Shown one piece after another: positions 1 to 7,605 of a stretch of 12,359 nucleotides of DNA; the first letter of the stretch is position 1, and every line of letters begins with the position of its first letter. The notes beneath the pieces were generated by a model, which did not search any database, was not told the origin of the DNA, and worked only from the letters and a program-made list of their open reading frames with translations. This DNA comes from CAZWAP01 sp964632005 (GTDB taxonomy: Bacteria > Planctomycetota > Phycisphaerae > Sedimentisphaerales > Anaerobacaceae): contig CAZWAP010000062.1 in the NCBI GenBank assembly GCA_964632005.1, forward strand, positions 1 to 12,359, read 5' to 3'. A program made the position numbers and the translations under genes.

Positions 1-1
1 T

Positions 2-94
2 AGAACAATTCCTGGCGATGTTTGGCTGGCGGGGCTCAAAGAGCAGTATTTGCGGAGCGAAAACGGCGTACCCGACCTGCGGAGGGTAATTTGA
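2..94 (+). CDS. possible C-terminal tail of an upstream gene (partial)
   Basis: Frame 2 is open from the left edge to a TGA at 92-94 and encodes about 30 residues ending in LRRVI. The tail is hydrophilic and could form a helix (GLKEQYLRSENG), so it could be the end of a protein that starts outside the window. Another frame is also open for about the same length, so this short run has little statistical weight. I do not recognise a family. Confidence 0.2.
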   Translation, partial: RTIPGDVWLAGLKEQYLRSENGVPDLRRVI

Positions 95-171
95 GCCTGG
101 GATGGTGGGCTCAAGTACACCCTCCAAAATTCTACCACAATCGTTGGGACGATGGGCAACAGCATCGGCTA

Positions 172-200
172 TTGCCTTTATAGGACAAATTTGGTATCCT
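172..200 (+). promoter_or_regulatory. possible sigma70-like promoter for the glycyl-radical operon
   Basis: TTGCCT (172-177) and TATCCT (195-200) are separated by exactly 17 nt, and each hexamer matches the sigma70 consensus at 4 of 6 positions. Transcription from here would leave a leader of roughly 80 nt before the GTG at 289. The -35 box overlaps one arm of a short inverted repeat (GGCAA 155-159 / TTGCC 172-176). The match is modest and the call is tentative. Confidence 0.3.
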
Positions 201-220
201 AACATCAGGCTGATTCGGCT

Positions 221-245
221 GGCCTGAACCAGGCCTGCCCTGGTT
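221..245 (+). other. two mutually exclusive leader hairpins
   Basis: GGCCTG (221-226) pairs perfectly with CAGGCC (230-235) around a 3-nt loop. AACCAGG (227-233) pairs perfectly with CCTGGTT (239-245) around a 5-nt loop. The two stems share bases 227-235, so they cannot form together. No U-tract follows, so neither looks like a terminator. They lie in the probable leader of the glycyl-radical operon. A regulatory role is inference. Confidence 0.35.
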
Positions 246-288
246 ACGTACGAACTAATGCTGGACTGAATCTACGAACGGATAGGCA

Positions 289-1266
289 GTGACAGACATA
301 CTTGAGACACCTGGATCCGGGGAACGTCTCGCAGCCTTTGAACCCGGCTGGTGCGATGCCCGGACCACCGGACTGATTTACGACATCAAGAGATACGCCA
401 TCCACGATGGTCCCGGCATCCGTACAACCATTTTCTTCAAGGGCTGTCCGCTGCGCTGCCTGTGGTGTCACAACCCCGAAAGCTGGAGGAGCCACGCCGA
501 GCTGGGCTTTCGCCGTGCCAGGTGCGTCAGGTGCGGGCGATGCGTCGAGCAGTGCCCCCAGAAGGCTATCTCCATCACCGACGGCCTGCCCGATACCGAC
601 CCGGATAGGTGCACGCTATGCGGTCGATGTGTCGAGTCCTGCCCGGCGGGCGCCCGCGAAATCATCGGTTCGCAAATGACCGCCGATCAGGTTGCCGCGG
701 AAATCAAGAAAGACATCATCTTTTACGACCAGTCTGGCGGCGGCGTTACCTTCTCGGGAGGCGAGCCGCTGGCCCAGCCGGATTTCCTCCTTGCACTGCT
801 CGAGCTCTGCCGCAAGAACTCGATTCATACCGCCGTCGATACCACCTGCTATGCCCAGCCGGAAGTCGTCGATGCCGTCGCGGAAAAGACCGACCTTTTC
901 CTCTGCGACGTCAAGCACGTCGACAGCGAGCTGCACGAGCGTTTCACCGGTGCAGATAATATCCTCATATTCGAGAATATCCGCCGCCTGGCCGAAGCAG
1001 GAAAGGAGATTATCATCCGGATCCCCATAATTCCGGGCTATAATGACAGCATGCAGAACATCGACGCGACGGCGCGGTTCGCGGCGTCTTTGCCCGGCCT
1101 GAAAAGAATAGACATCCTGCCCTATAACCGCGGTGGGACCGAAAAGGCCTCGCGGCTTGCAGCAGGTATTAACATCATACAAACGGAGAAGCCCGACAAC
1201 CGGAAGATGAGCGCAATCGCCCGGCAGATAGCCAGGCATGGAATTGAAGCAACGATAGGGGGTTGA
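289..1266 (+). CDS. glycyl-radical enzyme activating protein (radical SAM)
   Basis: This 325-residue radical SAM enzyme should use S-adenosylmethionine and a [4Fe-4S] cluster to place the glycyl radical on the enzyme encoded just downstream. The radical SAM cluster motif CxxxCxxC is C53, C57 and C60 (context GCPLRCLWC). Two ferredoxin-type clusters follow: C79/C82/C85/C89 and C108/C111/C114/C118. Next comes the SAM-binding GGE segment (VTFSGGEPL), then the DVKH and IPGYND stretches typical of PFL-activase relatives. The inserted 8-Cys ferredoxin domain is usual for activases of the glycerol-dehydratase/HypD side of the family and is absent from PFL activase itself. The start is GTG at 289. 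A TAG in the same frame lies at 283-285 and there is no alternative ATG before the core, but the Shine-Dalgarno is weak (AGG at 284-286). The core is preceded by about 27 residues with no recognisable motif. The next gene begins 4 nt after the stop, so the two are almost certainly co-transcribed. The partner assignment rests on adjacency. Confidence 0.95.
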   Translation: MTDILETPGSGERLAAFEPGWCDARTTGLIYDIKRYAIHDGPGIRTTIFFKGCPLRCLWCHNPESWRSHAELGFRRARCVRCGRCVEQCPQKAISITDGLPDTDPDRCTLCGRCVESCPAGAREIIGSQMTADQVAAEIKKDIIFYDQSGGGVTFSGGEPLAQPDFLLALLELCRKNSIHTAVDTTCYAQPEVVDAVAEKTDLFLCDVKHVDSELHERFTGADNILIFENIRRLAEAGKEIIIRIPIIPGYNDSMQNIDATARFAASLPGLKRIDILPYNRGGTEKASRLAAGINIIQTEKPDNRKMSAIARQIARHGIEATIGG

Positions 1267-1270
1267 TCAG

Positions 1271-3637
1271 ATGAACCAGAGAGTTGCAAGGCTCCGCAAA
1301 CAGAGCGTCGAGACCAGGCCCTATATCTCCACCGAAAGGGCAGAACTGATAACTGAATTCTACAAGACCGATATCCCTGCACGCGGCTCGGTTGTCGTCA
1401 CCCGGGCCCTGGCCTTCAAGTACCTTATGGAAAACAAGACCATCTGCATCAACGATGGGGAGCTTATAGTCGGAGAACGAGGCCCCGCCCCCAAGGCGAC
1501 CCCGACCTATCCCGAGCTTTGCTGTCACGACCTCGAAGACCTCAGAATACTAAACAGCAGAGAAAAGACCTCCTTCGTCGTCTCGGACCAGGTCAGGCAA
1601 ACTTACGAAAAGCAGATTATCCCCTTCTGGTCCGGCAAGACGCTTCGCGAGAAGCTCTTCGGGGCGATGACTCCGCAGTGGCACCAGGCCTTCGAGGCCG
1701 GCGTCTTTACCGAATTTATGGAACAGCGAGCTCCCGGGCACGCCATCCTCGACGACAAGATTTACCACAAAGGCATGCTCGATTTCAAACGTGACATTGC
1801 CGAGCACCGCGCGAAGCTCGACCACCTCAACGACCCGCGCGCTTACGAAAAGGACCAGGAGTATCGCGCGATGGAAATCTGTGCCGACGCAGTTATTACC
1901 TTCGCCAGGCGCCACGCCGAGAAGGCCCTCGAACTGGCTGGCCGCGAGAGCGACCCGACCCGTCGAAAGGAACTCGAGCAAATCGCCGAGGTTTGTTCAC
2001 ATGTGCCGGCCCACGCGCCGCGCAACTTCTGGGAGGCCCTGCAGTCCTACTGGTTCGTACATCTTTCCGTCATAACCGAGCTTAATACGTGGGATTCCTT
2101 CAACCCCGGCCGACTCGACCAGCATCTCTGGCCCTTCTATCGAAAGGGCATTGAAGACGGTACGCTAACGCCCGAACAAGCCAGGGAGCTGCTCCAGTGC
2201 TTCTGGATCAAGTTCAACAATCAGCCCGCCCCGCCCAAGGTGGGCGTTACTGAAGAGCAGAGTGGTACCTATACTGATTTTGCGCTGATCAATGTCGGCG
2301 GCGTGAGGCCCGAAGACGGAAGCGACGCCGTCAACGACCTGTCCTATATGATACTCGACGTCGTCGAGGAGATGCGTCTCACCCAGCCCAGCTCCTGCGT
2401 GCAGGTCAGCAAGAAAAACCCCGACCGTTTTCTCAGGCGGGCCTGCGAGGTCATCCGCGCCGGGTTCGGCCAGCCCTCCGTCTTCAACACCGACGTCATC
2501 GTCCAGGAAATGCTCCAGGACGGGAAAACCATAACGGACGCGCGGTCCGGAGGCCCCAGTGGGTGTGTTACCGTCAGCGCCTTCGGCAAGGAAAGCTGCA
2601 CCCTCACCGGTTACATCAACTGGCCCAAGATCCTCGAGCTGGCCTGCAACAACGGCCTCGATCCTCGCACGGGCAACCAGATAGGTCCTAAGACCGGCGA
2701 GGCCAGAGAGTTCACCTCCTACCAGCAGCTAATGACCGCTTACAAAAAGCAACTCGAATACTTCATCAACCTGAAAATCGAGGGCAACAACGTCATCGAG
2801 CGTCTCTTCGCCGAGCATATGCCGGCTCCCTTTATGTCGCTGGTTATGGACGACTGCATCGCCCGTGGCCTCGACTACCACAACGGGGGCGCAAGGTACA
2901 ATCCGACCTATATCCAGGGGGTGGGCATTGGCACCGTCACCGATGCGCTCACGGCCGTCAAGTACCACGTCTTTGATAAGCAAGAGTTAAAGATGGACGA
3001 GCTGCTCGCCGCTATGCGGGCGGATTTCCAGGGATACGAGCAGCTGCAAAACAAGCTGCTCAACCACACCCCCAAGTACGGCAACGACGACGACTACGCA
3101 GATGCCGTTGCACAAGAGATCTTCAATGCCTACTACGACTTGCTCAACGGCCGACCCAACACGAAGGGCGGCAGGTACCGCGTGAACCTGCTGCCCACGA
3201 CCGTCCACATATACTTCGGCTCGGTCACGGGCGCCCTGCCCGACGGCAGAAGAGCGGGGGCACCGGTCTCCGACGGTATTTCGCCGAGCCAGGGGCGGGA
3301 CAAGAAAGGGCCCACCGCCGTCATAAAATCCGCCGCAAAAATCGACCACGCAAGAACCGGTGGAACCCTCCTCAATATGAAATTCAACCCGCAGGTCCTG
3401 GAGGGTGACGAGGCCATCGACAAGTTCGTGCACTTTATCCGCGCCTACTTCAAACTTGACGGCCACCACGTCCAGTTCAACGTCATAACTGCCGATACCC
3501 TCCGTCAGGCTCAGGAAAAACCCGAGGAAAACCGCGACCTGATTGTCCGCGTGGCCGGCTACAGTGACTACTTTGTCGACATCGGCAGGGAACTGCAGGA
3601 CGAAATCATCGCGCGCACCGAGCAACGGTCCTTCTAA
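1271..3637 (+). CDS. HypD-like glycyl-radical enzyme with Glu-to-Thr active site
   Basis: This 788-residue protein is a glycyl-radical enzyme: an N-terminal PFL-like barrel domain (about 8-640) and a C-terminal glycyl-radical domain. The radical glycine is G763 (RVAGYSDYF) and the thiyl cysteine is C432 (GGPSGCVT). From memory, it aligns nearly without gaps to Clostridioides difficile trans-4-hydroxy-L-proline dehydratase HypD (789 residues). Residues I recall lining that pocket are kept: H157 (HypD H160), D275 (D278), S331 (S334), D336-F337 (D339-F340), Y448 (Y450), T643 (T645), C432 (C434) and G763 (G765). The exception is HypD E436, the acid/base of the CxE motif, which is T434 here (codon ACC at 2570-2572). 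Dehydratases and several decarboxylases of this superfamily use that Glu, so the reaction may differ. No pyrroline-5-carboxylate reductase gene, a frequent HypD partner, is in the window. The start is ATG with a GGGGG Shine-Dalgarno at 1258-1262. The protein is probably cytoplasmic and oxygen-sensitive. Family membership is secure; the substrate is unknown. Confidence 0.93.
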   Translation: MNQRVARLRKQSVETRPYISTERAELITEFYKTDIPARGSVVVTRALAFKYLMENKTICINDGELIVGERGPAPKATPTYPELCCHDLEDLRILNSREKTSFVVSDQVRQTYEKQIIPFWSGKTLREKLFGAMTPQWHQAFEAGVFTEFMEQRAPGHAILDDKIYHKGMLDFKRDIAEHRAKLDHLNDPRAYEKDQEYRAMEICADAVITFARRHAEKALELAGRESDPTRRKELEQIAEVCSHVPAHAPRNFWEALQSYWFVHLSVITELNTWDSFNPGRLDQHLWPFYRKGIEDGTLTPEQARELLQCFWIKFNNQPAPPKVGVTEEQSGTYTDFALINVGGVRPEDGSDAVNDLSYMILDVVEEMRLTQPSSCVQVSKKNPDRFLRRACEVIRAGFGQPSVFNTDVIVQEMLQDGKTITDARSGGPSGCVTVSAFGKESCTLTGYINWPKILELACNNGLDPRTGNQIGPKTGEAREFTSYQQLMTAYKKQLEYFINLKIEGNNVIERLFAEHMPAPFMSLVMDDCIARGLDYHNGGARYNPTYIQGVGIGTVTDALTAVKYHVFDKQELKMDELLAAMRADFQGYEQLQNKLLNHTPKYGNDDDYADAVAQEIFNAYYDLLNGRPNTKGGRYRVNLLPTTVHIYFGSVTGALPDGRRAGAPVSDGISPSQGRDKKGPTAVIKSAAKIDHARTGGTLLNMKFNPQVLEGDEAIDKFVHFIRAYFKLDGHHVQFNVITADTLRQAQEKPEENRDLIVRVAGYSDYFVDIGRELQDEIIARTEQRSF

Positions 3638-3737
3638 GGAGCGCTACTTCGGCGGGCACATCCTTTGCTAAGTCACGTTGTTTCATCGTGATACTCGTGG
3701 TCGGCGTTTTTTTCTTCCGTCGCTTTGAGCCGGTCGT

Positions 3738-3766
3738 TTGACGCCCAGACCGCCGGGTGTTATATT
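3738..3766 (+). promoter_or_regulatory. sigma70-like promoter for the peptidase-symporter-GH92 operon
   Basis: TTGACG (3738-3743) and TATATT (3761-3766) lie exactly 17 nt apart, and each matches the consensus at 5 of 6 positions. Transcription would begin near 3773 and give a leader of about 120 nt before the ATG at 3894. The leader contains a short GC hairpin (CGGCC 3793-3797 / GGCCG 3802-3806, loop GGCA). The promoter lies in the 256-nt gap after the glycyl-radical enzyme gene and implies that the downstream genes can be expressed independently of it. Confidence 0.6.
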
Positions 3767-3893
3767 AGTGCCGCTGAATCGCTTTTTTAGCCCGGCCGGC
3801 AGGCCGTCCACATAGGCGCCCTGTTGTGCATGAGCAGATAACCTTTGGTGTTGTCTATGGCCTTCTCAGGGGTATAACCAGGAGAATGGAAGA

Positions 3894-5573
3894 ATGAAAA
3901 CTCTGCCCATTGTAGCTCTCGCCGCCGTTGCCGGACTCCTGGTTTGCGGTTGTGCTCCCGGCGCAAACGAAAAACGCCTGGCGGCTTTTGTCGTTGCCCA
4001 CGTCGCAAAGGTAGAACCGCTGACTACAAAGGCCAACCTTGCCTACTGGGACGCCGCCACCACGGGCAGGGCCGAAGACTACCGAAGGTTCAGCGCGCTG
4101 CAGCTGGCGATCCGGCAGATCTACAGCGACCCATGTGACTTCGCCATGCTAAAAGAGCTCAAGGAATCAGGTGTCATCACGGATCCCGTGCTTGCACGTC
4201 AACTGGAGGTGCTCTACTACGCCTATCTCACAAACCAGATACCCGCGGACCTGCTCAAGCAGATCGTCGAGCTGGATACGAAAGTCCAGGAAAAATACAA
4301 CACCTATCGCGGCGAGATAGACGGCAAGAAGGTTACTATGAGTGACATCTACACCATAATGACCACCGAGACAGACGTCCGCACCAGGGAACTTGCCTGG
4401 CGGGCGAGCAAGGAGGTCGGCAACGTTATCGTCGCGGATCTGCTCCAGTTGGTCAGGCTCCGCAACCGGGCTGCCCGAAAGGTCGGCTTTGAAAGCTACC
4501 ACACAATGATGATTGCCGCAGGCCAGCAGAGCGTCGACCAGCTCGATCGAATCTTCGCAGAGCTTGACAGGCTTACGGCCAAACCGTTTGCCGAAATGAA
4601 AAAGGAACTGGACGTCCTGCTGGCTGAAAGTTACGGCATCAGTCCGACGGAGCTCAAGCCCTGGCACTACCACGATCCCTTTTTCCAGAGGACACCCCTT
4701 GTGTACGATCTCGACCTTGACCTGTACTACAAGAGCAGGGACGTCAAGAAGCTCGCCCAGGACTTCTATGCGAGCATAGGTCTGCCCGTCGATGACATCC
4801 TTGCCCGGAGCGACCTCTACGACCGTGAGGGCAAGTACCCGCACGCCTTCAGCCACGACGTGGACCGGCGCGGCGACGTGCGTGTCCTCTGCAACCTCCA
4901 GAACACCGAGCGATGGGCCGAGACCCTACTGCACGAGCTGGGCCACGCAGTTTATAGCAAGTACCACGACCGGAACCTGCCCTGGCTGCTCAGAGAGCCC
5001 GCCCACAGCTTCACCACCGAGGCGGTCGCTATGTTCTTCGGCCGGCTCAGCCGGAACGCTGCCTGGATGCAGCAAATGCTCGGCCTTTCCGACGCCGAAC
5101 GCACGAAGATCGAGCAGGTAAGCTGGAAATACCTTCAATTTCAGCAGGTCCTCTTCGCCCGTTGGGCTATGGTGATGTATAACTTCGAGAAACGGCTCTA
5201 CGCCGACCCCGACCAGGACCTCAACAATCTCTGGTGGCGTCTTGTGCGCAAATACCAGCTTATCGACAAGCCCCCCGGCCCCGCTGATGCGGGTTGGGCC
5301 TCGAAGCTCCATTTCACAACGGCCCCCTGCTACTATCACAACTATATGCTCGGGGAATTGCTCGCCTCGCAATTGCACCACTACTTCGTCCACAACGTTA
5401 TGAAGCTCGAATCCGACAGGGACGTCAGCTACGTCGGCGAAAAAAGGCTCGGCGAGTATCTTCGCGCCAACGTCTTCGGCCCTGGCGCGCTGTACCACTG
5501 GAACGATATGATCACGCGGGCAACGGGCGAACCGCTGACGCCCAGATACTTCGTGGAGCAGTTCATAAAATAA
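3894..5573 (+). CDS. lipoprotein zinc metallopeptidase, M2/M3 type (gluzincin)
   Basis: This 559-residue protein starts with a lipoprotein signal: a hydrophobic stretch and a lipobox-like VCGC with the acylated cysteine at C20. It is therefore probably membrane-anchored outside the cytoplasm. The zinc motif is HELGH (H347, E348, H351). The likely third ligand is E376 in TTEAVAMFFGR, 25 residues after the second His, a spacing seen in M3 peptidases such as thimet oligopeptidase (24 in angiotensin-converting enzyme, as I recall). The C-terminal APCYYHNYMLGELLASQ block is the sort of Tyr-rich substrate-binding segment found in M2/M3 enzymes. The M3 signature HExGHxxH is not complete, because Y354 stands where the last His would be. 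The N-terminal part is helical, including a LAYWDAATTGRAED segment. An oligopeptidase or dipeptidyl-carboxypeptidase role is likely; the M2 versus M3 assignment is open. Start: ATG at 3894, with AGGAG (3880-3884) 9 nt upstream. It is the first gene of the probable operon. Confidence 0.85.
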   Translation: MKTLPIVALAAVAGLLVCGCAPGANEKRLAAFVVAHVAKVEPLTTKANLAYWDAATTGRAEDYRRFSALQLAIRQIYSDPCDFAMLKELKESGVITDPVLARQLEVLYYAYLTNQIPADLLKQIVELDTKVQEKYNTYRGEIDGKKVTMSDIYTIMTTETDVRTRELAWRASKEVGNVIVADLLQLVRLRNRAARKVGFESYHTMMIAAGQQSVDQLDRIFAELDRLTAKPFAEMKKELDVLLAESYGISPTELKPWHYHDPFFQRTPLVYDLDLDLYYKSRDVKKLAQDFYASIGLPVDDILARSDLYDREGKYPHAFSHDVDRRGDVRVLCNLQNTERWAETLLHELGHAVYSKYHDRNLPWLLREPAHSFTTEAVAMFFGRLSRNAAWMQQMLGLSDAERTKIEQVSWKYLQFQQVLFARWAMVMYNFEKRLYADPDQDLNNLWWRLVRKYQLIDKPPGPADAGWASKLHFTTAPCYYHNYMLGELLASQLHHYFVHNVMKLESDRDVSYVGEKRLGEYLRANVFGPGALYHWNDMITRATGEPLTPRYFVEQFIK

Positions 5574-5730
5574 CCTTACGATCCTTTTGAACCATTATGG
5601 GAAAGCACCCGCTCTACAAACCGGCGCCAAGCAGGTCAGGCTTATCCGGCTGCGGGTTTGCTGTGCCCAGGGTCCGCCGGTCATATGGACGTGGATTCGC
5701 GCGGTGTGCTTCGGTCCCTTATTTATTATC

Positions 5731-5736
5731 GAGGAG
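5731..5736 (+). promoter_or_regulatory. ribosome binding site fixing the symporter start
   Basis: GAGGAG lies 3 nt before the ATG at 5740. The spacing is shorter than usual, but the first transmembrane helix starts immediately at this ATG. The in-frame upstream extension to 5587 encodes a Cys- and Arg-rich stretch unlike any symporter N-terminus. This site therefore supports 5740 as the real start. Confidence 0.6.
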
Positions 5737-5739
5737 CTT

Positions 5740-7605
5740 ATGATTTACTTAGCTGCAATCTTTATCTATCTTTTTGTCCTGACAGGCATCGGGATTTACA
5801 AATCCCGCCAGGTTAAAACGCAGGAGGACTTCACCGTTGCCGGTCGAACACTCTCGCCTTGGATAATGGTCTGCACGATGCTTGCCGTGTGGATCGGCAC
5901 CGGCTCTATCGTCGGAAACGCGGGCAAGACCTACGAGGTTGGCATGGCAGCATTCTTCCTGCCGATCGGAACCTTCATCGGGATGATCCTGTTGTCTTTG
6001 ATCGCCACCCGTGCGCGGAATATAGAGGCCCTTTCGGTGCCGGAGATCATCGGCAGGCGATTCGGGCAGGCCGCACGTCTGCTCGCTGTCATCGCACTGG
6101 TAATCGCCTATATGGTCATCGTCAGCTACCAGTTCAACGCAGGCGGAATGGTGCTTGAAGTGATCACGGGCAAGAAGGACAAGGTCCCCCTCCAACCGGG
6201 CCAGACTCTCACAAAACAGCAGGTCCGCAAGGGGTACTTCCAGTATCAGCCGCCGGAGAACTGGTCCGGAACCACCCAGATCGAGTTCACCGTAAAAGAC
6301 CCCCGGACAAACGACTGGTCGCCGGACAAACATATCTACACCGTAAAGGTAGTGCCCTCAACTGCCCTGCTGGAGGAAACTCAGGCCCTCAAAGACAGCA
6401 TCGCCGCATTGAGCAAGCGGGTTGAAAACTCGGCTGCCTCGGCCGACGAGAAGGTGCGTCTGCTTGGCCTGAAGAACACCAGCGTGATAAAGCCGAACAC
6501 CTACACCCGGGTGATAATACAGGGCTTCGACGCCGGCTTCGGCAAGCAGGAGGAGCTCTATCGCCTGACCGAAATCCCAAAGCAGGGCCAAACCTATCTG
6601 CACGAGCCCGTCCTTACCGCCCACAGGGCAACCATCATAGCAGCGGTCTTCATCGTCGGTTACACGATGCTGGCGGGCCTGTTGAGCCTGGCCTTCGCCG
6701 ATATCGTTACCGGCAGCATCATCACGATTACTTTGTTGATCGCTTTCCCGGTGCTACTGCTAAGGGCCGGCGGCTTGGCCGGGATGGCTGAGTCGTTTGC
6801 CGCAATGGGCGACCGCCCCGAGCATATGAAACTGATCGGCGTCTTCAGCCCGGCTGACTATATCAACTTCCTGCTGCCCGTCTTCCTGCTGGTGATGGGC
6901 GACGCCAACCAGTACCAGCGCATCTTCGCCAGCAAGAACGCCAGGGGGGCGCGTATCGCCGTTACAGTGATGATCTTCCTGGCGCTGCTCATAGAAGAGC
7001 TCATCATCGCCGAAGCCTGGTTTGCCGCCAGCCTCACGCCTGATCCCGAGAATGGCCGGTACATCCTGATCTACGCCGCCCGGCACTTTATGCCGTTGGC
7101 TCTCGGACTGCTCTTTATGATCACCGTCGTCGGAATCATCATCTCCACCGCCGATTCCTTCCTCCTTGTGCCAGCCACTACCTTTATAAAGGATATCTAC
7201 CTGAATTACATCAACCCGAAGGCCTCCGAGAGACGGATCGTCTTTATGAGCCGACTGATGGTTCTGACCTTCGGCGTGATCGCCTGGTTGGTGTCCCTGG
7301 CTTTCGCGGAGAGCACCACGGTATTCGAAAAGGCGTTATACGCCTTTACCGTCTATGGCTCGGCCATCACCCCGTCTCTGATAGCAGCCCTGTTCTGGGA
7401 GCGGGCGACCAAGCACGGTGCCATCGCCTCGATCCTTACCGGCACGGTTACCACGCTGCTGTGGGAGGAGCTGATAAAGGTTCACTTGCCTGCTGAACTG
7501 GCAAAGCTCGACGCTGTGCTTCCGGCCATAACCCTATCCGTTATCTGCCTTATAATCGTCAGCCTCTTAACCCAAAGACAACGACAAGCCGGAGGTAACC
7601 GATAA
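5740..7605 (+). CDS. sodium:solute symporter (SSS family) with inserted extracytoplasmic domain
   Basis: This 621-residue membrane protein belongs to the SSS family (PutP/SGLT type, LeuT fold) and should couple sodium entry to uptake of a small organic solute. Thirteen hydrophobic segments can be seen, near 2-20, 42-60, 68-90, 108-143, 297-322, 324-346, 366-386, 408-432, 449-475, 505-525, 533-553, 560-578 and 592-612. Family marks include DFTVAGRTL (about 29-37), the GNAGKTYEVG region, SVPEIIGRRFG and ISTADSF (468-474), which lies where SSS proteins carry sodium-site hydroxyl residues. Between the fourth and fifth segments, where relatives have only a short loop, there are about 150 extra residues (145-295). 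These are a beta-rich part resembling a cadherin/tandem-95 unit followed by a probable coiled-coil helix. By the family topology this loop faces outside the cytoplasm. The gene lies 166 nt after the peptidase gene with no clear promoter between, and directly abuts the next gene (TAA then ATG). The substrate cannot be read from sequence; amino acids, short peptides or sugars are all possible. Confidence 0.92.
   Translation: MIYLAAIFIYLFVLTGIGIYKSRQVKTQEDFTVAGRTLSPWIMVCTMLAVWIGTGSIVGNAGKTYEVGMAAFFLPIGTFIGMILLSLIATRARNIEALSVPEIIGRRFGQAARLLAVIALVIAYMVIVSYQFNAGGMVLEVITGKKDKVPLQPGQTLTKQQVRKGYFQYQPPENWSGTTQIEFTVKDPRTNDWSPDKHIYTVKVVPSTALLEETQALKDSIAALSKRVENSAASADEKVRLLGLKNTSVIKPNTYTRVIIQGFDAGFGKQEELYRLTEIPKQGQTYLHEPVLTAHRATIIAAVFIVGYTMLAGLLSLAFADIVTGSIITITLLIAFPVLLLRAGGLAGMAESFAAMGDRPEHMKLIGVFSPADYINFLLPVFLLVMGDANQYQRIFASKNARGARIAVTVMIFLALLIEELIIAEAWFAASLTPDPENGRYILIYAARHFMPLALGLLFMITVVGIIISTADSFLLVPATTFIKDIYLNYINPKASERRIVFMSRLMVLTFGVIAWLVSLAFAESTTVFEKALYAFTVYGSAITPSLIAALFWERATKHGAIASILTGTVTTLLWEELIKVHLPAELAKLDAVLPAITLSVICLIIVSLLTQRQRQAGGNR
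7591..7596 (+). promoter_or_regulatory. ribosome binding site of the Xaa-Pro aminopeptidase gene
   Basis: GGAGGT lies 9 nt before the ATG at 7606, inside the last codons of the symporter gene. The symporter stop (7603-7605) touches the next start codon, so translation of the two genes is probably coupled. Confidence 0.75.

Noticed and set aside
1271..3637. Pyruvate formate-lyase or glycerol dehydratase as the identity of the glycyl-radical enzyme
   Set aside because: PFL has a Cys-Cys pair at the active site, which is absent. The overall sequence matches HypD more closely than glycerol dehydratase, and the CxE Glu of glycerol dehydratase is also missing.
3673..3713. Intrinsic terminator after the glycyl-radical enzyme gene
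   Set aside because: A 5-bp stem (TCACG/CGTGA) exists and a T7 run is at 3707-3713, but about 15 nt separate them and the stem is weak. I see no convincing terminator in this gap.
5587..5739. In-frame N-terminal extension of the symporter
   Set aside because: It adds 51 Cys- and Arg-rich residues unlike SSS proteins and would need a non-ATG start. GAGGAG sits just before the ATG at 5740, where the first membrane helix begins.
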